Shown: positions 1 to 13,072, counted from the first letter of the stretch. The stretch is DNA of 64,000 nt from Pachypanchax playfairii (GCA_006937955.1 SSNP01000015.1:1175851-1239850), one strand, 5' to 3'. Translations and numbers: made by a program. The notes: a model not told the origin generated them from the letters alone.

Positions 1-2262
1 AAAGGTAAAAATGGATGTGAGTGAATAATCCACCAGAGTGTTTCTTATGCTTGTCTTACATCCACTTTCACTGGCTAAAGTCCTGAACTCTGGGCTTAAA
101 GTTTTACCAAAATGTGAAACAATCTGTTTAATAATTGTTTCACTGTATTTCTCTCCCGTTTGTTGTAAAGATCAGGAAGTGGTTTGCCTGCCCATTTATA
201 CCAGCTGTTCATGGCTATACAGGCCAGTGGTCTCAGACTTTTTTCCCTAAACCCGCCAATCTTTCATCAAAACGATAAAAGATCCCTTTAAACTACGTAC
301 AAATTGGTTTTATTTTTAATTCTTTTAGTTTTGGAAGTCTGGCTTAAAAATGAGCTATACAAGTACATGCAATTTACCATTTATTACATTAATATATTAA
401 AGACTAGAGGAGCATAAAGCTGAAACAAAATAAGTGCCTTCTGGTGATTGGCAGCAGTAAAAGCTTTAAGCCCCGCCCCTAGCAACTGGCAGCAGTACAA
501 GTCCTCCCTCCTACCAACTAAAATAATTGGATATTTTCCTGATTTAAAAAAAAAACACCTCAAATAATTTTTTTCATTCTGAAAGTTAGGCTCCTGTTTT
601 TAAAAAAAATAAAATTTATTATTTTAAATAATTGATTTTGTTAAAAAGTTTCATTGTTTTTAGATGTACCTTGAAAACCCCAATGATTGTGTTTTTAAGT
701 TCAGGTTCTACAGACTAAAAGCATATGAAAGGTTAATTGACATCCCTATGTGTGAGTGACTGGTTGTTTGAATGGTTGACATGTGGTCCTGTGATGGACT
801 GGAGACCTGTTCAAGGACCCCTGGAGACAGACACCAGCTCCTTATGACCCTGAAGTTGGAAGACACATTCCCTCCATCATTTTGTTTGATCTCTGGCCCG
901 CAGTGTTGATCCATCTGAACTTTCATAACAACTATATCTAATATATCTAATTTCTCTTCAGGGATTAATAAAGTCTTTTTGAACTGAACTGAACTCAAAA
1001 CAAATGTTTGGTTGTTGATTAGAAATAATAATAAGCTAATCAAAATAAATTCCTATACAGATTCTTACTTTTATCAAAGTGAGTTATTTTAAGACTGAAC
1101 AGTCATATGAATTTAGTAACAACCCAAAAACAGATTTTATTATGTTCTTCATAGAATTTGAAATGGTTTGACTCACAAATGGTTCTATTGAAGATCTTCA
1201 GTTAAAAAAAAAAAGACATTTAGGGTCAAGTTATTTAAAAAAGTATTTGAAGTCAGATTGTACTACATAATAATTGCTGTACTTTCCTCTCATTTTCTTA
1301 CTTGTAGTTTTAGTTTAATTTTAGATTTTTGCCCACAGTGAGGTTTTTTATTTTTGACAAACAGTGGTGAACATTCTGTGGTCTATCAGCGAGTGTGTTC
1401 GGCTCCCGCTGCCTGATGAAGCATATGACTTTGGTCTCAGTCCTCCGAGCGCTACCCTGATGTGTGTTTGTGTACAGACATTCAGGCAAAACAAAAACAT
1501 TTTATTTAAAAAAACAAATCGTTTTGTTCGTTGTGACGTTCTGTGTTGTTGTTTTTACTGCCGTTGTTTGCGTTTTACTTGTACGAGATCTCAGCTTTAG
1601 CATTTTGCTATTGCATAAGTGAGAAATACTGATCGATGTTTGGATTGGTTGCCATGGTACTAATCTCTCTTAAGGGTGAAGGGGCGGAGCTTATCAGAAT
1701 CAGGAGAATTGCAAAGGAGTTTGTTTAACTCCAGATGCTGAAGACGCAGAAGCGTGGACCACTTTGGAGTGTTTTGTTCTGGTCAGACCACTTGTTGCCC
1801 GCTATGGGGGGGGTGCAGATTAAATGGTAAGATGAATCATTGAGACCCCTCTCATGGGGAGATTTGTAATTTCACTGAAATAATGTGACTGGAGAGTTTT
1901 TAACTAGAAGTGTACTGTACCGCGGTGTTGTCATGTGACTCAGGCAGATTCCTCGAGCTTAAACTGAGTAGGAAGTTTCTCCGTGCAGCAGCATGTGAAC
2001 ATTGTTCACTTGAAGTTAAACCACTGAAATCAGAAAACAGGTCAACATAAACAGGTGGGCGGAGTCTGATCGAGAGCCACTGTAGGTTCAAGTTCTGCTA
2101 CAGCATTTAATGTGGTTGGGGTCCATCAGGCAGTCTGGTACATTCTGTCATGTGATCGGTTACAGTCCTTAAACATGGATGCTGTGACTTTGTGGCGCTG
2201 CAGAACAGCGTGCTGCTGTGACTCTGATTTACGGAGTAAAATGACTAACTGATGTTTTTTCT
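1..2262. other. Upstream/intronic sequence of dixdc1, no supported exon
   Basis: AT-rich sequence with long A and T runs. None of the short open frames here resembles a known protein or is bounded by a convincing acceptor and donor pair. DIXDC1 proteins normally begin with a calponin-homology domain that is not encoded in this stretch, so it is either an intron of a gene starting to the left of the window or the upstream flank of a short isoform. Confidence 0.55.
765..1000. repeat. Interspersed repeat fragment (non-LTR-like tail)
   Basis: The stretch with TGGTCCTGTGATGGACTGG followed by GACCCTGAAG and then GGATTAATAAAGT near 962 resembles a repeat seen many times in teleost genomes. Related text recurs at about 16930-17010 and 20983-21063 of this window. 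The GGATTAATAAAGT ending resembles the 3' tail of a non-LTR retrotransposon. Family assignment is from memory and uncertain. Confidence 0.45.
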
Positions 2263-5200
2263 ATGACGAGCCTCAGCGCCACCAGCCCTGTGACATCACC
2301 ACGAGCTCAGACCAGCAGCCGCTCAGACCAGCATCAAGATAGCAGCGGTACGTTCTGCCAGCCAGCGACCGTCATCACTGTCCTCAACATCACAACATGC
2401 TAATTTAGTGTGTGTGTGTGTGTGTGTGTGGGTTTGTATTTCTGACCTCCTGGGGACCCGTTTCCTGACTTTTACTATCTTTCTGGGGTCCGAGGGTTCT
2501 TGTGGGGACCGAAGCCTGGTCCCCATGAGGGGGACTCCCCTTTTTAGGGTTAGGGGTTAGGTTTATAGGTATGGTGTGAATAGAGTTTTAGTTAGTCTTA
2601 GGGTTAGTTATAGATCAGTAATGGTTAAGGTTAGGAAAAGGGTTTGGGTTAGGTATAAATCTAGTTACTAAAATCAATGGAAGTCAATGGACGGTCCCCA
2701 TAAGGATACCAAAACAAACTTGTGTGTGTGTGTGTGTGTGTGCGTGTCTGTGTGTGTAGAAGAGTCAGAGTCGCATACTGAAGTAGAAGCAACATGGGAG
2801 GAGCATCTCAGTGACAGTCTGGAGAAGGAGGTGCAGGAAACACGTAAGATGGTTTCTGCTTTACAGGTACGCGTGTTCAGGTTTTCTCTTTGAAGTTTCG
2901 GGTCTAAATTTACTGACGTTTGTGTCTTTTGCGAGTGTAATTCATGTTTTCATTCTGCACTGATGAGCTGACGGCGTCTTTCTGCGCTGGTGCAGTTTGT
3001 CCATGTCCAAATATAAACACTGTGTTATTCATACAAATGGTGGAACTCCTCCACAAATGTAGGTAAATTCATGTAGTCTGTTCTGTTTCTAACACATTTA
3101 GCATCAGATATTTACCGTCTCCTGAGAACGTGTTTGGTTTGTGTCTCAGGGGAAAAAAGGAGAAGGGGTTCTCTAGAATTATTAGGAGGGTCATCAGAGG
3201 TCACCGCTCATATTCCTGCTGTGGAATCCTTTTAAAATCATATCTGTCTCCTTCCTGCGCTGAAACCTTGTCGAACACGTGGAGATTTCAGTGGTTTTTT
3301 TTTATATTCACTGCTCGTCTCTTACATTCTGCTGATGAACTGTCCCACATGTCTTCACCAGTCTCAGGTTAGTGAGCTCGGTGTCACATGTTTGACCCTT
3401 TGTCCTCCTGCAGGCTCTGCTGCTGCACGGTTCGCTCCCCGAGGATGAGCAGGACGTGTCTTTGACTTTGGACCCGAACAGCTCTGAGCAGCAGCTGGTA
3501 ACGTTTGCGTCTTTGTTCACGGTTGATTCTGGTGTCTGTCTGTTGGATTCAGATCCATTTTGGCTGCTTGTTGCTCTGTTTGCTGATTCTTTGTGTTCAC
3601 CACAGATCAGATGACTTTCTTCTGGCTGTTCTTGTGTGCGAGTGGATCAGAGTGACACGAGTATTAGTTTCCCTTTATTCTAGCTCTGTCACACGCCCCT
3701 TCTCTCTCTCTCTCTCTTTCTCCAGGTAGTTGTTCGCAGTCGTTTGGATCAGAGTATGGAGGAGGTCAGGGAGCTCAAGGTAAACATGTATTTTCAGACT
3801 AAATGAGTTAATTCTCCTGTTTATTAATGCAGCCATTACTATGGAACACTCTGTGTGATGTATTCATCGTGTGCTTTAGAGAGAACTGCTGCGCTGTAAG
3901 CGAGAGATGAGAAACCTGCAGGGAGTCAAGGTCAGGAAAAGATTCCCGTCCTGTTGATCCTGTTAAACAAGCTGCAGCTCAGGTTTTTGACTCTGTGTTG
4001 GTTCGTTAATGTGCAGGAGGCTCAGCAGCAGCGGCTGCACGCTCAGGAAGCATCCATCCTACAGATGAAGCAGGAGCTTCTCAAAGCCGCCATGATGAAG
4101 GACGAACTCAACAACCAGAATGTACAAACAGCCATTTCTATAACTTCAGATTCATAAATAGAATTTATTCTAAAAACAAAAAATGTAGCTTTTAAAGTTG
4201 TTTACACAAGTCGCTTTGTATTTGCTGTAGGCCGACCTGAAGTGGAAGCTGGAGGAATGCAACAGAATGTGGGGTGATTGCAAGGTGTTTGGATTTAATA
4301 TATTAGGTTAAATAAGTTTATTCCTGTCATGAGTTTAAGTTAAATAAACAATCCTATATGTTTGTGTGCAGAAGGACAGATTACTGCAACAGTTCAAACA
4401 CAAGCTCGAAGAGAGTCAGAAACAACAGGTATGTTAGTTTGATGGGAGCAGAAGAAACCACAAGGCATCACTGTCTGTTAAACTGAAGGTTATTTATTCA
4501 CTTCCTGTCAGTGTGGATTTTATTTTGTGTCTTTTGACAGAGTGAATTACAGCGAGAGCTGGAGCATAAAAACAGTGTTCTGCAAGAGCTAATGAGCAGA
4601 AATCTGCAAGAGGTAACGCTGTTACTGTTCTGAGTCACGCACACACATCACACACACGCGTGCACATCATCCCTCTGGTTCTTTGTCAGATTCCAACCAG
4701 CCCTGAAAACAATGGATACTCTTACTCTGGAGATTCGGCTCCTTCCATGTCGGGTGTAAGTTTTGTTTCTGTATTTCACTGCATGAAACACGAGAAGCTC
4801 CAATCTGTCTTTGTAATATAAGAGTTTAAAAAAAGCTTCTGATGAGATTCTTTTAAAAAAAATAAAAAAAAATAATAATAATAATAGCAGCAGCATGAGA
4901 ATAACGGAGTAATTGAAACGTTTTTTTGTGCTCTGCTAGCAGGCAGAGGAGGTTCAGCTGCTCAGAGACGCCTTGCGGAGTCTGAGGAACGACTTCAGAG
5001 ATCACCACCCGCAGCAGCACACCCTGGACACCTTGGAGCAGGGCATTGCATCGCTCATCGACAGGCTGCACGTTCTGCACACAAACAGGGTGCAGAAACT
5101 TTACACAGACTCATCTGAACCGCCTGGTGTCACGCCCTGCTGCTGTTACTGAATTTATTTATTAAGACTTCAAGAGATAGATTCAGATTCTAGCTCCTGA

Positions 5201-6600
5201 CTGTCTGATGGTCACTGTAAAGAGGGACACAGAAGGAAAATATGTTATGAAATGTGTTTTGATTTTTTTTGGGAGAAAAGGTTGATTTTAAAACTTGTGT
5301 TTTCAGGGACGAGGGAAATCTCCACAGCGTAAAGGTCAGCATGTAGACCTGGACTCCCGACCTTCCTCCAGTAAGAGACTCGAACGCATTCTGTCAATCC
5401 TGCATGTGTGTGCAGAATATTTATACCTTTATTGACACAAAATCCTTCTGTTCTTTGTTACAGAAAATTGCCAGTCGCACAGTAATTCTACTTCCTCCAC
5501 TAAAATCCTTTATTTTACTGGAAAGTCTCCAACCCCCTCCATGATCATTGTACCCAAAAGGTGAGAGTCTGTTTGTCTCTGGAGGTTAATTCTGTCTCAA
5601 ACAGTCTCCAGTCAGTAGTGAGGTAGATTTTTTTAAACACATATTTAGACTCAGAAATAGAAAAATAAAATGATATAAAATAAAACAAGATGTTAAAACG
5701 GGGGTTTTTGCTGCAGGCTGGGCGAGGTGACTCTCAAAGATGTTAAAGCAGCTGTAGACCGAGAGGGAAACTACAGATATCACTTTAAGGCCCTGGACCC
5801 AGAGTTTGGTACTGTGAAGGAGGAGGTAAGGAAAGGCTGGGAATCAAGACCCAAACACACGGTACAGTCTGCAGGTTCACACAGAAAAAACCTGTGGCTG
5901 CACTCAAGCTGTTAATATTACAGAGATTGTCACAGTTCTGTTTTTTGTACTGGAGTTCCATCCATCCATGTTCTACACCCACTTGATCCTGCTCAGGGTC
6001 AAGCAGCACCGCAGAGCTCAGTTACAATGTGCAAAAGTCCAGATCAGGGAACTGAGTCAAACATCATTCAGAAAAACTTAATGCTTTAAATTGAAGTGAT
6101 GAGTTAGAAACATGGTAAAAAAAAAAAAAAAAGGTGGAGGAGAAATGATAATTACTGCAGATGAAATGTTTCAGTGATGCTTGGAAAACTTTAAAGAGCA
6201 ACTCACCCTCAAAACAGTATTTTTCTGCCTATTAGTGGGTCTTTATCAATGCAACCTTTCAGTTTCTGGGCATTTTTTGACATTTTCATGCAAACTTGTT
6301 AAATTCTACACTTTTTGGTCTAAAAACATCAGACACTCAGGCTTTTGATTCTACTGCAGTTTAAAAGATGGAGGACAACATGTTGTGTCCTTATTCATTT
6401 GCAGGTTTTTAAAGACAGTTTTTGTCCTTACAGGTGTTCCTGGACGGAGCGATTGTTCCGGGCTGGGAGGGAAAAATAGTGGCGTGGCTGGAGGAGGACG
6501 GCGGTGAGGAGAGGTAAAAACACACCGAGTGTTTCTGTCACTTTGTTTCATTCTGAACAGAATTAACAGATTCTTTATTTGCTGTTTCAGGCCTTTGTAG
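2263..6600 (+). CDS. dixdc1: Dixin (DIX domain-containing 1), 3' part of gene
   Basis: Exons: 2263(?)-2347, 2760-2866, 3414-3497, 3726-3779, 3880-3930, 4017-4121, 4231-4284, 4372-4428, 4541-4612, 4690-4755, 4940-5089, 5307-5370, 5464-5560, 5717-5825, 6434-6513, 6591-6600. All junctions are GT-AG and the frame stays open for 414 codons. The middle exons encode a coiled coil (LLLHGSLPEDEQ, MKQELLKAAMMKDEL, LRDALRSLRNDF), as in vertebrate DIXDC1. The last exons encode the DIX domain, roughly residues 327-411 (EVTLKDVKAAVDREG, YHFKALDPEFGTVKEE, GWEGKIVAWLEED). DIX domains polymerise head to tail with Dishevelled and Axin, and Dixin is a positive modulator of Wnt signalling in the cytoplasm. The N-terminal calponin-homology domain is not seen, so the gene probably starts left of the window. 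The first listed exon is least certain: its ATG could start a short isoform or the exon could be internal. The last exon contributes only Arg-Pro-Leu-stop. Confidence 0.9.
2409..2757. repeat. (TG)n-flanked interspersed repeat, uninterrupted copy
   Basis: A (TG)n tract, then a unique core with CTGGGGACCCGTTTCCTGAC and GGGTTAGGGGTTAGG, then TCAATGGAAGTCAATGGACG and a second (TG)n tract ending at 2757. The same core, nearly base for base, lies at 35870-36884 in pcnx3, where it is split by another element. The repeat lies in the intron between the first two dixdc1 exons listed and ends at the splice acceptor. This type is common in teleosts; I do not assign a family name. Confidence 0.75.
5945..6010. 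repeat. CCATCCATC-headed repeat fragment
   Basis: TTCCATCCATCCATGTTCT followed by CCACTTGATCCTGCTCAGGG matches the head of a repeat found throughout teleost genomes. The (ATCC)n array at 47325 is followed by other parts of what looks like the same family. Confidence 0.5.
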
Positions 6601-7790
6601 GTTCAGTCTGAGGAGACGTGACCCTGTTTGAGTTTTAGCTGCTGGTCATTCTGATTCAAGAGGCACATCAAGAAGAAAAGCCCAGTTTCTGTAGACTGGA
6701 CCTGTTCACATACCACTGAGAGAACAGTTTGATCCTGGTTTATTAAACCAGTTTATTAGCCTTACTGACTGCATCATCATAAAGAAACATTTTGATTGTT
6801 CACACTGTTGCAGGACAAAATATTTGTACTGGAAAGTGAAAAAAATACTGATGTTTCAGTGTTTCATGTTTCTGAGGCCTTTAAAACATCAACCACCAGA
6901 TTACATGTTAAACATTTCATTTCATAGAGACTCAGTGTTTTAAAGGTAAATATTCAGCATTAATTACTTAAAAAAATATTGATTGGGTGCAAATGTTCAA
7001 AGAACGTAAAAGTTATTTTTACATGATGTTTACATCCAGCACAAAGTTTCTCCACAGTCTGACCCGTTGACTCAACATGGGTCAAAATCCCAACATTTCT
7101 GTTTTTGAATTAATGACATTTTAATGCAGTAAGGTGAATATTTATTGTTAAAATGTTAAAATGATCTGAATGTATTTTAGACTGAATGGGATCCAGATGT
7201 TGGTCTGTTGGAGAATCCATGTAAACAAGCTCAAACTGAGTCGTTATACAAAAAGTTATTTATGTTTATGGCTGATTTGTTTAAAGAAAGATTATTGAGG
7301 AAAAATAGTTTTGTTGAAACAGCTGTGGGTGCAATTTTCTGTTTTATAAATTACGTAATATTTACAGTTTGAGTTTATCTCTTTATGCAACTGCATATTT
7401 AAAAAAACCTTGTTCTTCCTTTTAGATCACGATGTTTTGCTAAAGAGCCAATTAGAAACATGACAGATTTTATTTTAATGCCACGACTGCCTGTACTGTA
7501 AAATGTACAATTTACTGGTTGTTTTGCACTTATGATGTTCAGATTTTTTAATTTGGCAACTATGAATACTGTGTTAATAAGGAAGTATTGAAAAATGACC
7601 TTTGTTTTATGTTAGATATTTCGAATTAAAACCTTTTTTATGCCAGTGTTTCATCTGTGTTTGTGTTTTTAATTCTAGGCTGCTTGTCACAGCTTTTTTT
7701 TTAATCCGATGTTTTTATTTTCAGTAGTTTTATTTGACCAGTTGTTTTCTGGTTGTTAATCTGTAATTTGTGAAAATGATATTAAAGTAA
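6601..7790 (+). other. dixdc1: dixdc1 3' untranslated region
   Basis: AT-rich non-coding sequence after the dixdc1 stop. Candidate poly(A) signals ATTAAA lie at 7625-7630 and 7781-7786, the second just before an A run. The exact transcript end cannot be fixed from sequence alone. Confidence 0.6.
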
Positions 7791-7799
7791 AAAAAAAAA

Positions 7800-8228
7800 C
7801 TCAGAATTGAATGAGTTTCAAGTTAAACTGAGCAGGTTTTCACTGCAGGTCACTTACCGCCACCGTGTGGTCATTCGTGGTACCGCAGTAAAATCTGACC
7901 TTGTAGTTCGTGAATAATTTAACACGCAAACTAACATATTTGGGAATTCGTTTAAATGCTTCATGTTTTATATATATAATAAGGATTTTAGCTTTCTTTA
8001 AAGTTTTGGGTGTTTTCGTTTGGGGGCAGAACAATGAATGACTAATGTTTACGACACACAGAAGCAACGACAGGAGCGGAGCCGTAAAGCGTTGTGTATT
8101 TTTTTTGACAGGAGGAGGTCATTAGAAAGTGAGGAGTAAAAGTCGGAGTGAAGGGATTTCATTTCTGATGCCGCTGTGAAACAAATTCATTATTTATCAA
8201 CCAGGTGTTGTTTTCCAACCGCTGCGAC
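7800..8228 (+). promoter_or_regulatory. dlat: Probable dlat promoter and 5'UTR
   Basis: About 430 bases separate the dixdc1 3' end from the dlat start codon, so the dlat promoter should lie here or within the end of dixdc1. The last 150 bases become richer in CpG (GGAGCGGAGCCGTAAAGCG). No TATA box is apparent. Placement is by position only. Confidence 0.45.
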
Positions 8229-11200
8229 ATGCTCCGTTTAATCCTGCGGCTCAGACCGGGTCCGGGTCTCTCCTGTCCCCGTGTCCTCCCTGCCGGGCCT
8301 GCTGCGCTCGGCTCGCGCTTCGTGCCCGGAACCGGGTGTCTCAGACGGCTTCACTGTGGAGAGGGTTCCCGAACCGTGTCCCTGGGCTCTGGTTTCAGCC
8401 ACAGGACGACCTTCGTTAGGTGTCCCCACCTGGGGATCAAACGATTCTACAGTCTTCCGCCCCACCAGAAGGTAACGTTACCTTGACGGCTGTCAGGTTG
8501 CTATAGCACCGAGTCTCACGAGAGCCATCACCCCTGTAAATCCGACGTTTAAAAACGATCTGATTTAGTTTGTGACGTCAGTTGTCCGTGTTCTCACTTA
8601 CGTCTGGACTGTGGACACCTGAAGACACTGATGATTCCAGATGTTTTGTCTCATCTGGACACCGAATGTCGCAAACAGGTTATAATTCCTTGCAGTGTCA
8701 GGCAGGTAGACAAAGATCCTGATTATTGTTTTAAAATTAAGTTATTTTCATCATCAAATTAATTCTAAATAGCAGTTTTGACACGTGATTTTCCACATTA
8801 ATGACATTTTCTAACATGCCTGTTATAAATAAGAGAATTATTGATGAATCATCCTGATAATTAATTCAAACAGTCTGTAAAAATTAAGTGAAGACACTTT
8901 TTTCGGTGTCTGTGCTGTTGCTTCATATCATCAAGTTGCTGCTGTGTACAGTGAAATCATTACACACCAAGTTAAATGTATTTATTATAATAGTTTACAG
9001 TATGTGAGCCGAACACGACTCACTCTTCCTACAGATTTAATCTACATTTTCAGATCTAGTTTATTTCTCCTGGTAGCTGCAGCTTATCTCTGCTATCAGA
9101 TGTCACTTGACCTGATCAGCGGCTGTAAAGTCCAGACAGATGTGGGGAAATCGAGCACGTGGGTCATTTATTAAACTGTGCAATGAGGTGATGATGACGT
9201 TGCAGGTGTTCTTACAGCACCTGACATTTGCAACGCGGTGCTGTAGGTTTAGTTTGTGTCTTCTCCTCATCAGGTGGAGCTTCCTGCTCTCTCGCCCACC
9301 ATGCAGACTGGAACAATCGCTCGCTGGGAGAAGAAGGAGGGGGATAAGATCAGCGAGGGCGACCTTATCGCTGAGGTCAGGAGCTGTTTGTTGTGGAGAA
9401 CCGTCATCATGTGTTTTAAAGATGTAATAAAAAGTGTTTGTGTATTTAGGTGGAGACAGATAAAGCCACTGTGGGTTTTGAGATGCTGGAGGAGTGCTAC
9501 CTGGCAAAGATCCTCGTCCCTGAAGGCACCAGAGATGTTAATGTTGGATCAGTAATCTGCATCACAGTTGATAAGTCAGTATCCATCATGTCTGAACGCG
9601 CTGCACGCTTCCACGTTCTCCTGCAGGTTCAACATGTTTGTGCTTATTTTGCCCTGCAGCCCAGAACTTATCGCTGCTTTTAAAGACGTGACGTTAGACA
9701 CCTTTAAATCTGCTGGTGCTCCTTCATCTGCTACCTCTGCTCCTCCTCCTCCTCCTGCACCAGCTGCTGCAGCTCCGCCTCCTGCAGCGCCGGGCAGCTC
9801 CTACCCGCCACACATGAAGGTAGACACAGAAGAAGTTACTTTAAAACAGTTTCTCTGGATGTTGCAGTTTTATGTGTGTTGTTTTTTTTATCGTTTCCAG
9901 CTGTTCAAGTCAAAGTTTGTGTGTCACTGCGACTGTGGCTGGAGGTTTGAAAGTGTCTTGAAATGTTTGCCAGGTTCAATCTGTTATAAAGTCAAAGAAT
10001 AAAAAGTTGATAAAAAGCTTCAAGTTGACAGAAAGATTGTGTATTTTCACGCAGGATTAATAGATACATTTTTTTTATCTTAAAACCACTTGAGTTGAAA
10101 CAGTAAGTGGAAAAAAGACGTGTGCCATGTTGTGACATCATCGGTTGAACGCGTCTTGTCTCGGTCAGTGTGTCAGAGTGAGCGAGACGGAGAGCGCAGC
10201 AAAGAATTAAGTCATTTTTCTGAGGAAATATATGAAAATTAGTTAATTATTTAATTGTGAAATATCACAATGTTTTGTGAAAAATGTAGAATTTAAGGGT
10301 TCTAAAGCATTAAATCTGTTTTTATAATTTAGATGTCATATATTTTGCCCAAATCCCGTCAACATATTCAGACGTCTGCTATCAGATCAACATATTCCAA
10401 ATAATAAACTGGTTATTTCTTCACAGTTTAGCATTTCCAACTCGTGGCCTGCAGTTTGAAACCAGTGGGACCAAACCTTTAGGCCATGTGACTTCATCAT
10501 CCAATCAGAGACGAGCAGCAGATTTAACAGTTTTAATCTGAACTGTGTTACAGATTGCTCTTCCTGCTCTGTCTCCCACCATGACGATGGGGACGGTGCA
10601 GCGCTGGGAGAAGAAGGTCGGGGAGAAGCTGAGCGAAGGAGATCTACTGGCTGAGATCGAAACTGACAAGGCGACCATCGGTAAGAAACATCCGAAACAA
10701 ATGTTTTCAAATCCTGTTAAAAACGTCACATGAAACCAGGATCCGTTTGTGTTTCTTTAAAGGCTTCGAGGTGCAGGAGGAGGGTTATCTGGCTAAAATC
10801 ATGGTGGCAGAGGGAACCCGGGACGTCCCTCTGGGAACGCCGCTCTGCATCATCGTAGAGAAAGAAAGTGACATCGCTGCCTTCAAAGATTACGTGGAGA
10901 CGGGGCTGGCGGAGCAGTCCGCTGCACCTCCGGCTCCTGCTCCTCCTGCGGAGGTGAGACACACAGAAAGCGTTTACTCCTGCGCTGCAGTCGTGAAAGT
11001 TCTGAAGCATTACTCAGAGTTTAGAAGAATCTGTTGGTTCACGTGGGCGTCGGATAATAAAGCTGCGTCGTGAGGTTGCAGGCTGATGATGTCATACGGG
11101 TTTCCTTCCATTCCCTGCATTTCTAATATATCTGTATATTTATACATAAAACCCACGTGTTAAAGTAAATTTGGTATTTTTAGTTTGATTTTAAAGTTTG

Positions 11201-13072
11201 CATCTCATCAAACTTCTTCTCTGGTTTAAGATTCAGGATCAGGTTTGACTGTGTGTGTTTTCATGCAGGCTGCAGTTCCCAGTGCAGCTCCAGCTGCTGT
11301 TCCAGCTGCTGCTGCTGCAGCTCCAGCGGCGCAGAGGAAAGGCAGAGTCTTCGCCAGCCCGCTGGCCAAGAAGCTGGCGGCGGAGAAGGGCATTGACCTG
11401 GCGCAGGTCAGCGGTAGGTAACCAGGGAGAAGGTGACTAACGTGGACTGTCAGCAAACCCGGTGCAGCGGTGAAATGTCGAGTATCTTTCAGGTTCGGGT
11501 CCGGATGGACGCGTCACCAGGAAAGATATCGAGAGCTTCGTTCCTCCGAAAGCTGCAGCTGTGAGTGAAAAGTCTCCATTTTTATTTCGTTGGAATCTAA
11601 TTCGGTCCTTGTTTGTTTTCTTTGGGTTTATATTTAATGTAGTTTTTACTTTAGTGGGTTTTGATTCTGATTGAATGTTTTCCAGGCTGCAGCTGCTGCG
11701 CCGGCTGCCCGAGCGGCTCCGCCCCCCTCAGCAGCTGCAGCTGCTCCGGCTGGCACCTTCACAGACATCCCCATCAGCAACATCCGCAGGGTGAGACCAC
11801 ACACACACACACACACACACATCTGAGACGCCAGCCTCCTGCACAGGATGCTGAGCTGTTCAGGTTTTAAAATAAACATCCCGAAGGTGTTTCACCGTTA
11901 AGCTCCCGTTATCTCCAAACTTCACTTCCACCTTTCACCCCGCGGTCACAGACCGGATCAGCGGTGAATCCATATACACGTTCGTCTCTCCTGCAGGTCA
12001 TCGCTCAGAGGTTGATGCAGTCCAAGCAAACCATCCCACACTATTATCTGTCTGTGGACGTCAACATGGACCAGGTGCTTCAGCTGCGGATGGAGCTCAA
12101 TGAGGTGGGTCGTGTTCGGTAGGAGGCGTGTCAGTTCTGTGTCTAATAAACAAATAAACACCTCGTCATCTGCCGCCTCTGCAGGAGGTCAAATCCCAGA
12201 ACATCAAGCTGAGTGTGAATGATTTTATCATCAAAGCCAGCGCGCTGGCCTGCCTCAAAGTTCCTGAGTGCAACTCTTCCTGGATGGACACAGTCATTCG
12301 GCAGTGAGTAATGACACGCCAACAGAGGAACACACACACATGCAGCAGATTGTTTAAAGTTTTCTGGAGAGATCCGAGTCATGACGAAAGCTCGTTAGTC
12401 TTTCTATAGGAAACTCCTGCTTGTGCCAGCAGGGGGCGCTAAAAGCTCATTTTAAAACACTGATCACTACTGACTGACTGGTTGTTTCCAGGAATCACGT
12501 GGTGGACATGAGCGTGGCAGTGAGCACAGCCAACGGCCTCATCACCCCCATCGTGTTCAACGCCCACATCAAAGGCCTCGCTGCCATCAGCTCCGATGTT
12601 TCAGCACTCGCTGCCAAAGCAAGAGAAGGCAAACTGCAGCCGCACGAGTTTCAGGTACATATCCAGCTCTGTGGGCGGAGTCTGAAATGAGATCATAAGG
12701 TTAATGAACGGATCTGTTTTCCAACAGGGAGGAACTTTTACCATCTCTAATTTAGGGATGTTTGGCATCAAGAACTTCTCCGCGATCATCAACCCTCCTC
12801 AAGCCTGCATCCTCGCCATCGGAGGCTCGGACAAAAGGCTGATGCCCGCTGACAACGAGAGAGGGTCAGTGTCATGGCAACAGAGCTCCAACGAGCCTCG
12901 AGCGGTTTAAAACTGACGTGAAGTTTGTTTGTGTTTTTATAGGTTCGACGTGGTCAACATGATGTCTGTGACGCTGAGCTGCGACCACCGAGTGGTGGAC
13001 GGGGCGGTCGGCGCGCAGTGGCTCGCAGAGTTCCGCAAACTCCTGGAGAAGCCGGTCACCATGTTGTTGTGA
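8229..13072 (+). CDS. dlat: Dihydrolipoamide acetyltransferase, E2 of pyruvate dehydrogenase
   Basis: Fourteen exons: 8229-8471, 9274-9375, 9450-9574, 9660-9819, 10554-10680, 10763-10953, 11269-11413, 11493-11560, 11686-11790, 11997-12104, 12185-12303, 12492-12654, 12728-12864, 12943-13072. Phases agree throughout, giving 640 codons (human about 647). Exon 1 encodes an Arg-rich mitochondrial targeting peptide. Two lipoyl domains follow, each with ETDKAT; the lipoylated lysines are about K120 and K249. Pro/Ala-rich linkers join them to a peripheral-subunit-binding domain (RVFASPLAKKLAAEKGID, about 341-376). The catalytic domain starts near FTDIPISNIRR and ends with DHRVVDG, in which the active-site His613 and Asp617 are present. 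The enzyme transfers acetyl groups from E1 to coenzyme A in the mitochondrial matrix and forms the core of the complex. No break or missing key residue was seen. Start chosen at MLRLILRLRPG; an in-frame ATG eight codons upstream (8205) is the alternative. Confidence 0.97.
12426..12439 (+). promoter_or_regulatory. Candidate CTCF-binding motif in dlat intron 11
   Basis: CCAGCAGGGGGCGC fits the core CTCF consensus CCASYAGRKGGCRS at every position. It lies inside an intron of dlat. One motif match does not prove occupancy. Confidence 0.4.
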
